Origin: Mycolicibacterium chlorophenolicum | GTDB taxonomy: Bacteria > Actinomycetota > Actinomycetes > Mycobacteriales > Mycobacteriaceae | Length of the DNA: 64,000 bases | Assembly (NCBI RefSeq): GCF_001044235.1 | Contig: NZ_JYNL01000064.1 | Location: 795,502 to 859,501, forward strand | Direction of reading: 5' to 3' | Shown: positions 27,004 through 36,546 of the stretch, piece after piece | Layout: each line of letters starts with the position of its first letter | Numbering within the stretch: position 1 is the first letter of the stretch | Position numbers and translations under genes: made by a program | Notes under the pieces: model-generated | The model's database searches: none | What the model saw: the letters and a program-made list of their open reading frames with translations, nothing else | Told to the model about the DNA's origin: nothing

Positions 27004-28422
27004 GTGAAGAGGCTTCGCGGGTGGGACGCTGTTCTTCTCTACAGCGAGACCCCCAACGTCCACATGCACACGCTGAAGTTGGCGGTGATCGAGCTCGACG
27101 GTCTCGGCGGGGCGACGTTCGGCGTCGAGGAGCTGCGAAAGGTCCTGCACAGCAGGCTCTACAAGCTCGACCCGTTCCGCTACGAGCTCATCGACATCCC
27201 GTTCAAGTTCCACCATCCGATGTGGCGGGAGAACGCCGAGGTCGACCTCGACTACCACGTGCGGCCCTATCGCGTCGACGCCCCGGGCGGCCGCCGCCAG
27301 CTCGACGAGGCGGTCGGCCGGCTGGCGAGCACCCCGCTGGACCGCAGCCGCCCGCTGTGGGAGATGTATCTGATCGAGGGCCTGGCCGGCGGCCGGATCG
27401 CGGTGCTGGGCAAGATCCACCACGCGTTGGCCGACGGCGTCGCCTCGGCGAATCTGCTTGCGCGGGGCATGGATCTGCAGGAGGGGCCGCAGATCGACCG
27501 CGACTCCTACGCCACCGATCCCGCCCCGTCGCGAGGTGAACTGGTCCGCACCGCCTTCACCGATCACCTGCGCCAGATCGCCCGGTTCCCGTCGGTGGTG
27601 CGTTACACCGCGCAGGGTGTGCGCCGGGTCCGGCAGAGCCCGCACAAGCTCTCCCCCGAACTGACCCGTCCGTTCACGCCGCCGCCCACGTTCATGAACC
27701 ACATGCTCGACGCCACCCGCCGGTTCGCCACCGCGACCCTGGCGCTCGACGACGTCAAGCAGACCGCCAAGCACCTCGGTGTCACCATCAACGACATGGT
27801 GCTGTCGATCTCGGCGGGCGCGCTGCGAAAGCTGTTGCTGCAGTACGACGGTCACGCCGGCCATCCGCTGCTCGCGTCGGTTCCGGTGAGCTTCGACTTC
27901 TCTCCGGACCGCATCTCGGGCAACTATTTCACCGGCGTGCTGGTCAGCCTGCCCGTCGAGATCGATGACCCTCTGGAGCGGGTGCGGGTCGCGCACGAGT
28001 CGGCGGCCGCCGGCAAGGAGAGCAACACCCTGCTCGGCCCGGAACTGGTCAGCCAGTGGTCGGCGTACTTCCCGCCGGCCCCCGCCGAGGCGATGTTCCG
28101 GTGGCTGTCCACCAAGGACGGCCAGAACAAGGTGATGAACCTGCCGATCTCGAACGTGCCCGGTCCGCGCGAGCGGGCCCGGGTCGGTGGCGCGCTGGTG
28201 ACCGAGATCTACTCGGTCGGCCCGCTGACCGCGGGCAGCGGACTGAACATCACCGTCTGGAGCTACGTCGAGCAGCTCAACATCTCGGTGCTGGCCGACG
28301 GCAAGACACTGGGGGACCCGCACGAGCTGACCGATGCGATGGTCGAGGCCTTCATCGAGATCCGGCGCGCCGCAGGGCTTCCCGAGGAGCTGACCGTGGT
28401 CGAGACCGCGATGGCGCCCTAG
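27004..28422 (+). CDS. wax ester synthase/diacylglycerol acyltransferase (WS/DGAT), Rv0221 type
   Basis: This 472-residue acyltransferase joins an acyl-CoA to diacylglycerol or a fatty alcohol, making storage lipid. The active-site motif HHALADG is at residues 139-145, with the second His catalytic. PLWEMY precedes it, and NISNVPGPRER-type and later GLNITVWSY segments are characteristic. The GTG at 27004 was preferred to the GTG at 26995 because GAGGAGAGG lies eight bases upstream of it and the resulting MKRLRGWDAVL start matches the family. Following lipC it fits Rv0221; the close paralogue Rv1425 is the alternative, since the neighbouring operon resembles Rv1426c-Rv1428c. Its stop overlaps lipO by four bases. 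Confidence 0.92.
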   Translation: MKRLRGWDAVLLYSETPNVHMHTLKLAVIELDGLGGATFGVEELRKVLHSRLYKLDPFRYELIDIPFKFHHPMWRENAEVDLDYHVRPYRVDAPGGRRQLDEAVGRLASTPLDRSRPLWEMYLIEGLAGGRIAVLGKIHHALADGVASANLLARGMDLQEGPQIDRDSYATDPAPSRGELVRTAFTDHLRQIARFPSVVRYTAQGVRRVRQSPHKLSPELTRPFTPPPTFMNHMLDATRRFATATLALDDVKQTAKHLGVTINDMVLSISAGALRKLLLQYDGHAGHPLLASVPVSFDFSPDRISGNYFTGVLVSLPVEIDDPLERVRVAHESAAAGKESNTLLGPELVSQWSAYFPPAPAEAMFRWLSTKDGQNKVMNLPISNVPGPRERARVGGALVTEIYSVGPLTAGSGLNITVWSYVEQLNISVLADGKTLGDPHELTDAMVEAFIEIRRAAGLPEELTVVETAMAP

Positions 28423-29672
28423 CCGGCCTGTTCGCGGGGAGCCGCCGCGCGGGTGGCCTGCACCCAGGACAGGAACTCCTCGACCGCCTGCGCGGTGTAA
28501 TGCGCCCGCGGCGAGCCGTAGTAGAAGTCGAAAGCGTGCTGGGCGTGCGGGATCTCGGCGTACACCACCGGCGACGTCGACACCTCGCGCAGCGCCTCGG
28601 CGAACTCGCGGCCCTCGGGCACCGGGATGATCGAGTCGTCGCGGCCGTGCAGGACGAAGAACGGCGGCGCGTCGGCGCGCAGCCGGTGGATCGGTGAGGC
28701 GTCGAGGTAGACGGCGCGGTTCGACCGGAACGGCAGCTTGACGACGAACTTCTGCAGGAACGCGATGAACTCCCGACGGCCGTTGCCGTGCACCGTGACC
28801 CAGTCGTAGCGGCCGTAGATCGGCACCGCCGCCACCACCGACGTGTCGGCGTCCTCGAACCCGGGCTGGAACAGCGGATCGTCGGGGGTCAGCGCGGCCA
28901 GCGCCGACAGGTGGCCGCCGGCCGAACCGCCGGAGATCGCGACGAAGTCGGGGTCGCCGCCGTACTCGGCGATGTTCTCCTTGATCCAGGCGAGCGCTCG
29001 CTTGACGTCGATGATGTGGTCGGGCCACGTGTTGCGCGGGCTGACCCGGTAGTCGATCGACACGCACACCCAGCCGTGGTCGGCCAGATGACTGAGCAGC
29101 GGATAGGCCTGCGGCCGCCGCATTCCGATCGACCACGCGCCACCCGGAACCTGAAGCAGCACCGGTGCTTTCCCGTCCCGAGGCAGGTCGGCGCGGCGCC
29201 AGATGTCGGCGCGGTTGGCTCCGCCGTGCGGGCCGTACTGCACGGTGCCGGCCTTCTCGACGTAGCGGCGCCGGATCAGGTCGTTGGGCGGGATTCCGAT
29301 GCGCCGGCGGCGCTTGGCCTTCGCCTTCTCGGCGATCTCCTGGTAGTCCGCGCCCAGCGCCGCGCGCAACGGGTCCTCGAAGTGCGGCTGCGAGGAGGCG
29401 TTGCGGCGGTGGATCAGCCCCAGCAACGCCCACGAAACTGCGGTCAGTGCCAGGGCGATCCGCCCGCGGGTGCCCCGGAAGTCACCGCGGATGCCGCGGC
29501 GCACCGCGTCGGCCATCGAACCGGCCAGGTACAGCGCGGACATCTCCGAGGTCGGCCAGCCGAAGGCGAAGACGGGAATGGTGGGGTAACCCTCGCGGGC
29601 CAGTGGCCGGACGCCGTTGGCGGCGTTGAGCAGTTCGGCGACGGCGCGCAGCACGGGTCGGCGCTTAATCAT
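28419..29672 (-). CDS. lipO: esterase LipO-like (Rv1426c type)
   Basis: This 417-residue alpha/beta hydrolase has a layout like LipC. The N-terminal region of about 160 residues includes a hydrophobic stretch near residues 70-90. The catalytic domain has the oxyanion region VPGGAWSIGM, nucleophile elbow ISGGSAGGH with Ser250, and IPHAQHAFDFYY carrying the His near residue 385. Its neighbours fadD12 and the PlsC-like gene lie upstream in the order Rv1428c-fadD12-lipO known from M. tuberculosis. Its start overlaps the fadD12 stop by eight bases, so it is the last gene of a three-gene operon led by a KstR-like operator. Confidence 0.87.
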   Translation of the reverse strand: MIKRRPVLRAVAELLNAANGVRPLAREGYPTIPVFAFGWPTSEMSALYLAGSMADAVRRGIRGDFRGTRGRIALALTAVSWALLGLIHRRNASSQPHFEDPLRAALGADYQEIAEKAKAKRRRRIGIPPNDLIRRRYVEKAGTVQYGPHGGANRADIWRRADLPRDGKAPVLLQVPGGAWSIGMRRPQAYPLLSHLADHGWVCVSIDYRVSPRNTWPDHIIDVKRALAWIKENIAEYGGDPDFVAISGGSAGGHLSALAALTPDDPLFQPGFEDADTSVVAAVPIYGRYDWVTVHGNGRREFIAFLQKFVVKLPFRSNRAVYLDASPIHRLRADAPPFFVLHGRDDSIIPVPEGREFAEALREVSTSPVVYAEIPHAQHAFDFYYGSPRAHYTAQAVEEFLSWVQATRAAAPREQAG

Positions 29673-31299
29673 GGTCGATGTGGTCCTGCAATTCCTTACG
29701 GGAGATCTTGCCGGTGATGCTGCGGGGCAGTTCGTCGAGGATCGTGATCTGGCGGGGCACTTTGTAGTTGGCCAGGTTGTCTCGCACGTGCTGCTTGAGC
29801 GAGTCCGGGGTAGCCGCGGCGCCGGGGGTCAAAACCACGAAGGCCACCAGGCGCTGACCGAACTTCTCGTCGTCGGCGCCGAGCACCGCGGCCTCCGCGA
29901 CGTCCGGATGCGCGGTCAGCGTCTTCTCCACCTCGATCGGGTAGACGTTCTCGCCGCCCGAGACGATCATCTCGTCGTCGCGGCCGACGACGAACAGCCG
30001 GCCGTCCTCGTCGAGATACCCCACGTCGCCCGAGGACATGAAGCCGTCGTGAAAGTCCTTGGTCGCGCCGGAGGTGTAGCCGTCGAACTGGGTCTTGTTG
30101 CGCACGTAGATCGCACCGGTCTCACCGGTCGGCACCTCGTGGAGATCGCCGTCCAGGATCCGGATCTCGGTGCCCTCGGCCGGCCGGCCCGCGGTGTCGG
30201 GGGCGGCCCGCAGATCGCGCGGCGTCGCGGTGGCGATCATGCCGGCCTCGGTGGCGTTGTAGTTGTTGTAGATGACGTCGCCGAACCGGTCCATGAACCG
30301 GATGACGACGTCGGGGCGCATCCGCGATCCGGACGCCGCCGCGAACCGCAGCGACCGTCCGCTGTAGCGGTCCAGCACCTCGTCGGGCAGTTCCATGATC
30401 CGGTCGAACATCACCGGCACGACGCACAGCCCGGTGGCGCGATGCCGGTCCACCAGATCCAGCGTCGCCTCGGGATCGAACTTGCGGCGGGTGATCACGG
30501 TGCACGCCATCGACGCCGCGAACACCAGCTGGGAGAACCCCCACGCGTGGAACATCGGCGCGACGACGACCACGGGCTGCTCGGCCCGCCACGGCGTCCG
30601 GTCCAGGATCGACTTGAGCACGCCGGGGTCGCCGCCGGAATGGGTGGCGCCCTTCGGGGTTCCGGTGGTGCCCGAGGTCAGCAGGATCGTGCGGCTCCGC
30701 TCTGTGGCCCGCCGCGGTTCCTGCCCGGCGTGGGCGTCGATGAGCTGCTCGACGGTGAGCTCGTGGCCGTCGGTGTCGGTCCACGCGACGATCCGCGGCG
30801 TCTCGGGCCGCCCCTCCAGCGCACGGTCGACGGTGTCGCTGAACTCGTCGTCGTAGATCAGCACGAGGGAGCGGCCTTCGCCTTCACGCGCCACCACCTC
30901 GGCCAGCGCCGGGCCCGCGAACGACGTGTTGAGCAGCAGCACGTCGGCGCCGATCCGGTTGGCGGCGATCAGCGTGTCCACGAATCCGCGGTGGTTGCGC
31001 GCCATCAGCGCCACCACATCGGGCTGCCCACCGGGCAGTGCCTGCAGCGCGGCGGCCAGCGCGTCGGCGCGGCGGTCGATCTGGCGCCAGGTCAGGATGC
31101 CGATCTCGTCGATCAGTCCGGCGCGGTCACCGCAGCGCTGGGCGGCCGCGGCGAATCCCGATGTGACGGCCATGTTCTCGCGCTGCATCGCGCCGACGAT
31201 GCGCAGGTACTTGTCGGGCCGCATCGGCGCGATGAGGCCCGCGCGCGTCAGCGTCGAGAGCAGGCCGACGGTGCCGGTGATCGGGTCGGTGATGCCCAT
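29665..31299 (-). CDS. fadD12: acyl-CoA synthetase FadD12
   Basis: This 544-residue ANL-family ligase has LTSGTTGTPKGATHSG near residue 200, NNYNATEAG near residue 345, and GDVGYLDEDGRLFVVGRDDE near residue 430. The catalytic Lys is in SITGKISRKEL near residue 535. It activates a fatty or sterol-derived acid; the chain is unknown. The ATG overlaps the upstream acyltransferase stop by one base (TGATG), showing tight coupling. Upstream in-frame codons are antisense or in the neighbouring gene and were excluded. Operon context and order match Rv1427c. Confidence 0.9.
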   Translation of the reverse strand: MGITDPITGTVGLLSTLTRAGLIAPMRPDKYLRIVGAMQRENMAVTSGFAAAAQRCGDRAGLIDEIGILTWRQIDRRADALAAALQALPGGQPDVVALMARNHRGFVDTLIAANRIGADVLLLNTSFAGPALAEVVAREGEGRSLVLIYDDEFSDTVDRALEGRPETPRIVAWTDTDGHELTVEQLIDAHAGQEPRRATERSRTILLTSGTTGTPKGATHSGGDPGVLKSILDRTPWRAEQPVVVVAPMFHAWGFSQLVFAASMACTVITRRKFDPEATLDLVDRHRATGLCVVPVMFDRIMELPDEVLDRYSGRSLRFAAASGSRMRPDVVIRFMDRFGDVIYNNYNATEAGMIATATPRDLRAAPDTAGRPAEGTEIRILDGDLHEVPTGETGAIYVRNKTQFDGYTSGATKDFHDGFMSSGDVGYLDEDGRLFVVGRDDEMIVSGGENVYPIEVEKTLTAHPDVAEAAVLGADDEKFGQRLVAFVVLTPGAAATPDSLKQHVRDNLANYKVPRQITILDELPRSITGKISRKELQDHIDHD

Positions 31300-32108
31300 C
31301 AGCCCAGCACCGGCAGCCGGCGCTGCGCGGCGAGGTCGTCGAGCGCGCGCTGCATCACGTGCCGGACGTGGGCGTCGACCTCGTCGATGTCGGGGTTCTC
31401 CCCGAACTGGGCGACGATGTCGATGGGCGGCAGCGCCTGCATGGTGATCTTGGTGGGCAGTGGCACGTTGACCGGCAGCACGACCGACAGCCCGAACGGG
31501 AAGCCGAACGAGACGGGCAGGATCTTGGTGCGGAACGCCCGCGCGATCGGGCCGAGCGCCTTGGCCACGTCGGTGCCGCGGCTGAGGAACAGCTGGCTCT
31601 CCTGGCCGCCGATGCCGACGGTCGGCACGATCGGCACCCCGGCGTTCAGCGCGGCCTTGATGTAGCCGGTGCGGCCGCCGAAGTCGATCTTGTTGGCCGC
31701 CAGCGTCGGCCGGTAGACGTCGTAGTCGCCGCCGGGGAACACCACCACGACCCCGCCGGAGCGCAGCGCCTCGTCGGCGTTGTGGTGGTTGGCTGGGATG
31801 AAGCCGGTCTTCTTCAGGAACGCGCCGCTGGGGCCGACCATCAGCAGGTCGTGGCTGAGCGTGTACACCGGCCGGTCGTAGCCGAACTCCTCGTAGAAGC
31901 CGCTGGCGAACACCGGCACGTCCATCGGCAGCAGTCCACCGGAGTGGTTGGCCACCACCAGCGCGCCGCCGGCCGGGAAGGTGTCCAGGCCGCGGACCTC
32001 GGCGCGGTGATAGCCCTTCAGGAACGGTCGCAGCAGCCCCATCACCCGCTCGGTGAGCACGGGATCCCACTTGGTGATCTCGGACGGCATGATGTCGGTC
32101 GAGCTCAC
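31299..32108 (-). CDS. PlsC-like acyltransferase, Rv1428c homologue
   Basis: This 269-residue protein has the glycerolipid acyltransferase fold. The block VANHSGGLLPMD (His55) replaces the classical HX4D with a longer His-Asp spacing, as in a subgroup of mycobacterial and DGAT2-like acyltransferases. VVVFPGGDYDVYRP near residue 125 is the second substrate-binding block. PTVGIGGQESQL is also characteristic. It probably transfers an acyl chain to a lipid acceptor. It leads the operon with fadD12 and lipO, which together could activate, transfer and hydrolyse the same acyl group. A KstR-like site lies 32 bases upstream. Confidence 0.85.
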   Translation of the reverse strand: MSSTDIMPSEITKWDPVLTERVMGLLRPFLKGYHRAEVRGLDTFPAGGALVVANHSGGLLPMDVPVFASGFYEEFGYDRPVYTLSHDLLMVGPSGAFLKKTGFIPANHHNADEALRSGGVVVVFPGGDYDVYRPTLAANKIDFGGRTGYIKAALNAGVPIVPTVGIGGQESQLFLSRGTDVAKALGPIARAFRTKILPVSFGFPFGLSVVLPVNVPLPTKITMQALPPIDIVAQFGENPDIDEVDAHVRHVMQRALDDLAAQRRLPVLG

Positions 32109-32139
32109 GGAAGGCCCCCTGCAGAGACGGACGTCGGAC

Positions 32140-32153
32140 TGGAACGTGTTCTA
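32140..32153. promoter_or_regulatory. KstR-like operator before the acyltransferase-fadD12-lipO operon
   Basis: TGGAACGTGTTCTA fits the published KstR core TnnAACnnGTTnnA completely and is nearly palindromic; the flanks extend it. It ends 32 bases before the operon start. KstR is the TetR-family repressor of mycobacterial sterol catabolism. Confidence 0.65.
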
Positions 32154-32203
32154 GTTTTGGCCAGTCTACCCAAGGCGTGGCCGGCGCTGTGCCGACCATC
32201 TTG

Positions 32204-32884
32204 TCACTGCGGGGCGTCGGACAGGTGGGCCTTGACGGTGCGGGTCAGTTCGTCGCCGAGGATCTCCGGCTTTCCGGCGAACAGGCCGTCGAGGGCCAGG
32301 CCCGCCACCACCGCGGGATCGGTCTTCTGGTCGGCCGGGATGTAGCTGACCATGTCGGTGTCCATGTAGCCGACGTGCAGCGCCGCGACGTGGATACCGC
32401 GCGGGGCCAGCTCGGCGCGCACGGCGTCGGTGAGGGCCCAGCCGGCGGCCTTCGCGGCGGCGTAGGCGCCACTGGTGGGCACGTGCGCCCAGGAGAGCAC
32501 GGAGAGGACGTTGAGGATGGAGCCACCGCCGTTGCGCTCGATGACGGGGGCGAACGCGCGGATCATCGCCAGCGTGCCGAAGTAGTGCGTCTCCATCTCC
32601 AGCCGGATGTCGTCGATCGGGCCGTCGAGCAGTCCGGCGCGGGTGGAGACGCCGGCGTTGTTGATCAGCACGTTCACGTCGTGTGCGGTCTCGGCGGCGC
32701 GGCGCACCGATTCGGGATCGGTGATGTCGAGCTGCAGCGGGATCGCCCCGGGCAGGTCGATGGCCTCGGGGCGGCGCGCGGCGGCGTACACGGTGGCGCC
32801 GCGTTCGAGGAGCTGCTCGGCGAAGCGGCGTCCGAGCCCGCGGTTGGCGCCGGTGACGAGTGCGGTGATGTGGTCGGTGGTCAT
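32204..32884 (-). CDS. short-chain dehydrogenase/reductase
   Basis: This 226-residue SDR has TGANRGLG near residue 11, NNAG near residue 79, and catalytic YAAAKAA near residue 142. The C-terminal part is short. Substrate unknown. The ATG at 32884 has AGGAGG five bases upstream and is clearly the start; the longer upstream frame is not coding. It is divergent from an AraC-type regulator across 225 bases. That gap contains no gene but has a perfect inverted repeat at 33005-33030. Confidence 0.88.
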   Translation of the reverse strand: MTTDHITALVTGANRGLGRRFAEQLLERGATVYAAARRPEAIDLPGAIPLQLDITDPESVRRAAETAHDVNVLINNAGVSTRAGLLDGPIDDIRLEMETHYFGTLAMIRAFAPVIERNGGGSILNVLSVLSWAHVPTSGAYAAAKAAGWALTDAVRAELAPRGIHVAALHVGYMDTDMVSYIPADQKTDPAVVAGLALDGLFAGKPEILGDELTRTVKAHLSDAPQ

Positions 32885-33004
32885 GTCATCCTCCTGCTTG
32901 GCACTGCTGGGTATAGCAGCCTGAACGCAGAGGGCGGGCCGGAAAGTCCCGCCGGCCGAAAGCCAGCGGTGGGTGCCGCGCGACGGTAGGTTCATGCTCA
33001 CTAT

Positions 33005-33030
33005 GGCGGAACCTGGTCGGGGGTTCCGCC
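33005..33030. repeat. perfect 9-base inverted repeat in the SDR/AraC gap
   Basis: GGCGGAACC and GGTTCCGCC are separated by eight bases. It sits between divergent starts, so a terminator for either flanking gene is excluded. An operator or an unannotated transcript's hairpin remains possible. A weak T-rich stretch follows. Confidence 0.4.
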
Positions 33031-33109
33031 CTAGTGCTTTTGCGGGTCAGGGCGGGACAGCAGGAAATGTCATGGTCCCGGGGCCGCCGCGGCGGCGATA
33101 CTCGGACGC

Positions 33110-34042
33110 GTGACGGACCCATCGGGGCGCGACCGGCTGCGCGAACTCCTCGACGCGGTGACCGATATAGGCGACGGCTCGGGGAGAAGAGTTGTCGGTG
33201 CGATGGCGCGCAGCAGCCACGCCTCGGAATTCCACTTCTCCCGGGAGGTGCGCCGGCTCACCGGCGAATCCCCCGCGGCGCTGCGGCGTCGCATCATGCT
33301 CGAACGGGCGGCCTGGCGGCTCCAACGCGGTGAACCGGTGTCGGCCGTCGCCGCCGCGGAGGGCTGGTCCTCGGCCGAGGTGTTCTCCCGCGCCTTCCGC
33401 CGCACCTTCGGACGCCCGCCGTCGGAGGCCGCCGCCGTGCACTTCCGGCTGCCCGCGCCCAACGGGCTGCACTTCCACCCGCCGCAGTCGCTGTGGCTGG
33501 ACAGTCCCCGCAGTACCGCCCCGGCGCCCGACGTGACCGCGCTGATGATCGACCACGACCTCGCCGACACCGCGCATCTCCTGAGCCGGGCGGTCGAGCT
33601 GACCCCGCAGCAGTGGACGGCGCCGATCCGCCCGGCCCAGACGGTGCTCGACTGGGACGGGCCCGAACCCAGCGTCGGGGCCGTGCTGGGCGCGATCGTC
33701 TGGACCAAGCAGGTGTGGCTGGCCACCATCGCCGGGGAGGACTTCCCGGCGCGGACCTCGACGAGTCCGGACCTGGTCGACGCCGACGCGCTGGCGGCGT
33801 TCCACGACGAGATCGGAAAGCGTTGGCGCACAACGATCGCCGATCACACCGCGGCCGGGCGACTCGGCGACACCGTCATCGACGCGCTCTGCGAACCGCC
33901 CGAGTCGTTCCCGCTGTACGGGATCGTCGCGCACGTGCTGACCTACTCCGCGCACCGGCGCGAACTCACCCGCGCGATGCTCGCCGAGCACGGCGTCGAC
34001 ACCGGCCGCGGTGACCCGCTGGACTGGATGAGAGGAACCTGA
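33110..34042 (+). CDS. AraC-type regulator with C-terminal DinB/mycothiol transferase-like domain
   Basis: This 310-residue protein has an N-terminal AraC-type DNA-binding domain (about residues 5-105, with two helix-turn-helix units including LERAAWRL and AEGWSSAEVFSRAFRRTFG). A C-terminal helical region (about 140-305) contains HDLADTAHLL and HVLTYSAHRREL, reminiscent of DinB-type four-helix bundles. In that fold His residues bind a metal. The GTG at 33110 follows GATACT by seven bases, so the message may be leaderless. It is one base from the next gene, a RibD_C protein, a pairing that suggests co-regulation. What it senses is unknown. Confidence 0.8.
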   Translation: MTDPSGRDRLRELLDAVTDIGDGSGRRVVGAMARSSHASEFHFSREVRRLTGESPAALRRRIMLERAAWRLQRGEPVSAVAAAEGWSSAEVFSRAFRRTFGRPPSEAAAVHFRLPAPNGLHFHPPQSLWLDSPRSTAPAPDVTALMIDHDLADTAHLLSRAVELTPQQWTAPIRPAQTVLDWDGPEPSVGAVLGAIVWTKQVWLATIAGEDFPARTSTSPDLVDADALAAFHDEIGKRWRTTIADHTAAGRLGDTVIDALCEPPESFPLYGIVAHVLTYSAHRRELTRAMLAEHGVDTGRGDPLDWMRGT

Positions 34043-34043
34043 C

Positions 34044-34565
34044 ATGGCCTGCGTCTACTACACCGCCGCCAGCCTGGACGGCTACGTCGCCGACGAGCAC
34101 GCGAGCCTGCAGTGGCTGGTCACCCGTGACATCGACGCCGACGGACCGTTCGCCATCGACCCGTTCCTGGCCTCGGTCGGCGCGCTGGTGATGGGGGCCG
34201 ACACCTACGAGTGGATCCTGACGAACCACCCCGGCGCGTGGATGTACGACCAACCGTCGTGGGTGATGACGCACCGTCCGCAGATCGTGGCCGCGGACCA
34301 CCCGGTCCAGACGTTCGCGGGTGAGGCGACGGAGTTGTTCCCGACGCTGCGCGACGCCGCCGGGGACCGGCACGTCTGGGTGGTCGGCGGGGGAAAGGTG
34401 GCCGCGCAGTTCGTCGGCGCCGGCCTGGTCGACGAGATGATCGTGTCCTACGCGCCGTGCACGCTCGGGGCGGGCTCACCGGTGCTGCCGGTGCGCTCCG
34501 AATGGGAACTGGTCGCCACGGCCCGCAACGCCGCCTTCGTCTGCGCACACTGGCGTAAAGCCTGA
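34044..34565 (+). CDS. RibD C-terminal domain / dihydrofolate-reductase-like protein
   Basis: This 173-residue protein has the DHFR-like fold typical of the RibD_C family: TAASLDGYVAD near residue 8, a GADTYEW segment near residue 52, and the NADPH-binding VVGGGKVAAQFVGAGLVDE near residue 112. Family members reduce pteridine-like or other small compounds; the substrate cannot be inferred. Its ATG is one base after the AraC-type regulator stop, so the two are an operon. It is stand-alone and lacks the deaminase domain of riboflavin RibD. Confidence 0.87.
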   Translation: MACVYYTAASLDGYVADEHASLQWLVTRDIDADGPFAIDPFLASVGALVMGADTYEWILTNHPGAWMYDQPSWVMTHRPQIVAADHPVQTFAGEATELFPTLRDAAGDRHVWVVGGGKVAAQFVGAGLVDEMIVSYAPCTLGAGSPVLPVRSEWELVATARNAAFVCAHWRKA

Positions 34566-34584
34566 CGGGCGCGGCCCGGCGGCA

Positions 34585-34590
34585 TAGTCT
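34585..34590 (+). promoter_or_regulatory. -10 box (TAGTCT) of the FadE5-like gene
   Basis: TAGTCT lies eight bases before the ATG at 34599. This fits a leaderless or very short-leader mRNA. Confidence 0.4.
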
Positions 34591-34598
34591 GGCCCACC

Positions 34599-36434
34599 AT
34601 GGGGCATTACCGCAGCAACGTCCGCGACATCGAGTTCGGCCTGTTCGAGACGCTGGCACTCGAGAAGGTGCTCGCCACGGGCGACTTCGGCGACCTCGAC
34701 GGCGAGTCCGTGCGTCAGATGCTGCACGAGGCGGCCAAGCTCGCCGAGGGGCCGCTGTCCGAGGCGTTCGCCGAGACCGACCGACAGCCGCCGACCTTCG
34801 ACCCCGGCACGCACGTCGTCAGCATCCCCGAGCCGTTCAAGAAGACCTTCCGGGCCTGGCGCGACGGCGAATGGTCGCGCGTCGGCATGGCGGAGGACAT
34901 CGGCGGTGTGCCGGTCCCGGCGATGGTCGAGTGGGCGGTCAACGAGTTCGCCCTCGGCGCCCAGCCCGCGGTGTTCCTCTACTCGGCCGGTCCGAAGATG
35001 GCCGACATCCTCTACGCGATCGGTAATGAGCAGCAACGGCATTGGGCGTCGCTGATGATCGAGCGGGACTGGGGCGCGACCATGGTGCTCACCGAACCCG
35101 ACGCCGGTTCCGACGTCGGATCGGGTCGCACCAAGGCCGTCGAGCAGCCGGACGGCACCTGGCACATCGACGGCGTCAAGCGGTTCATCACCAACGGCGA
35201 CGGCGACGACCTGTTCGAGAACATCATCCACGTGGTGCTGGCCCGGCCCGAGGGCGCCGGACCCGGCACCAAGGGCCTGAGCCTGTTCATCGTGCCGAAG
35301 TACCACTTCGATCCCGAGACCGGTGAGCTCGGGGAGCGCAACGGCGTCTACGTCACCGGGCTCGAGCACAAGATGGGGCTCAAGGCGTCGGCGACCTGTG
35401 AGCTGACGTTCGGCCAGCACGGCGCCCCGGCGGTCGGCTGGCTGGTCAACGACACCCACAAGGGCATCGCGCAGATGTTCAAGGTGATCGAGTACGCGCG
35501 AATGATGGTGGGCACCAAGGCGATCGCGACACTGTCGACCGGTTACCTGAACGCGCTCGAGTACGCCAAGAGCCGCGTGCAGGGTGCCGACCTGACCCAG
35601 ATGACCGACAAGACCGCACCGCGGGTGACGATCATCCACCACCCCGACGTGCGGCGGGCGCTGCTCACGCAGAAGGCCTACGCCGAGGGGCTGCGCGCGC
35701 TGTACCTGTACACCGCCGCCCACCAGGATCCGGCGGTCGCCGCGGTGGTCTCGGGCGCCGACGCCGAGATGGCCGACCGCGTCAACGACCTGCTGCTGCC
35801 GGTGGTCAAGGGCGTGGGTTCGGAACGGGCGTACCAGTGCCTGACCGAGTCCCTGCAGACCCTCGGCGGATCGGGCTTCCTGCAGGACTATCCGATCGAG
35901 CAGTACATCCGCGATGCCAAGATCGACTCGCTGTACGAGGGCACCACCGCGATCCAGGCGCAGGACTTCTTCTTCCGCAAGATCGCGCGCGACCAGGGCG
36001 GGGCGCTGCTGCACGTCGTCACGCAGATCCGGGCGTTCCTCGACGACGGCGCGGCGCGCCCCGAGCTCGCCGACGGCCGGGCGCTGCTGTCGACGGCGGT
36101 CGACGACGTGCAGGCGATGGTCGCGGCGATGACGAAGTACCTGATCGACTCGCAGGAGAATCCGCGCGAGCTCTACCGGGTGGGTCTGGAGTCGGTGCCG
36201 TTCCTGCTCGCGGTCGGTGACCTGCTGCTCGGCTGGCTGCTGCTGCATCAGGCCGAGATCGCGCTGACCGCCCTCGACGGCGACGTGAGCCCGCGCGACC
36301 GCGACTTCTACACCGGCAAGGTGGCCACCGCGCTGTTCTTCGCCAAGAACATGCTGCCCGGGCTGACGTCGCGCCGGGCCATCCTCGAAGCGGTCGACCT
36401 GACGGCGATGGAGGTGCCCGAGTCGGCGTTTTAG
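34599..36434 (+). CDS. acyl-CoA dehydrogenase, FadE5-type paralogue
   Basis: This 611-residue enzyme has the same length as FadE5 and is its paralogue (shared [10 protein letters not shown]-like start, [42 protein letters not shown]). The catalytic Glu is in [18 protein letters not shown] near residue 447. The family dehydrogenates acyl-CoAs of broad chain length, and the extra C-terminal domain (about 450-600) is typical. Differences from FadE5 concentrate in the first 100 residues and the C-terminal domain. In M. tuberculosis the equivalent interval carries fadE4, to which I cannot equate this gene with certainty. A palindromic repeat follows its stop. Confidence 0.9.
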   Translation: MGHYRSNVRDIEFGLFETLALEKVLATGDFGDLDGESVRQMLHEAAKLAEGPLSEAFAETDRQPPTFDPGTHVVSIPEPFKKTFRAWRDGEWSRVGMAEDIGGVPVPAMVEWAVNEFALGAQPAVFLYSAGPKMADILYAIGNEQQRHWASLMIERDWGATMVLTEPDAGSDVGSGRTKAVEQPDGTWHIDGVKRFITNGDGDDLFENIIHVVLARPEGAGPGTKGLSLFIVPKYHFDPETGELGERNGVYVTGLEHKMGLKASATCELTFGQHGAPAVGWLVNDTHKGIAQMFKVIEYARMMVGTKAIATLSTGYLNALEYAKSRVQGADLTQMTDKTAPRVTIIHHPDVRRALLTQKAYAEGLRALYLYTAAHQDPAVAAVVSGADAEMADRVNDLLLPVVKGVGSERAYQCLTESLQTLGGSGFLQDYPIEQYIRDAKIDSLYEGTTAIQAQDFFFRKIARDQGGALLHVVTQIRAFLDDGAARPELADGRALLSTAVDDVQAMVAAMTKYLIDSQENPRELYRVGLESVPFLLAVGDLLLGWLLLHQAEIALTALDGDVSPRDRDFYTGKVATALFFAKNMLPGLTSRRAILEAVDLTAMEVPESAF

Positions 36435-36448
36435 GCTCCCGTTTTTTG

Positions 36449-36510
36449 CGCGAGCAGACGCAAACTCAGGCGGATTCTCGCCAATTCAACCGAGTTCGCG
36501 TCTGCTCGCG
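36449..36510. repeat. palindromic repeat copy 1 (core CAGACGCRAACTC)
   Basis: Arms 36449-36467 and 36492-36510 pair at 18 of 19 positions around a 24-base loop, just after the FadE5-like gene. Related copies are at 36970-37019 and 59291-59340. Confidence 0.7.
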
Positions 36511-36546
36511 GCGATGACTTCCGGGTCCGCCCCCGGTCTGCACCGC

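Noticed and set aside
33005-33030. Terminator for the SDR or AraC genes
   Set aside because: It lies between divergent starts, so neither transcript ends there.
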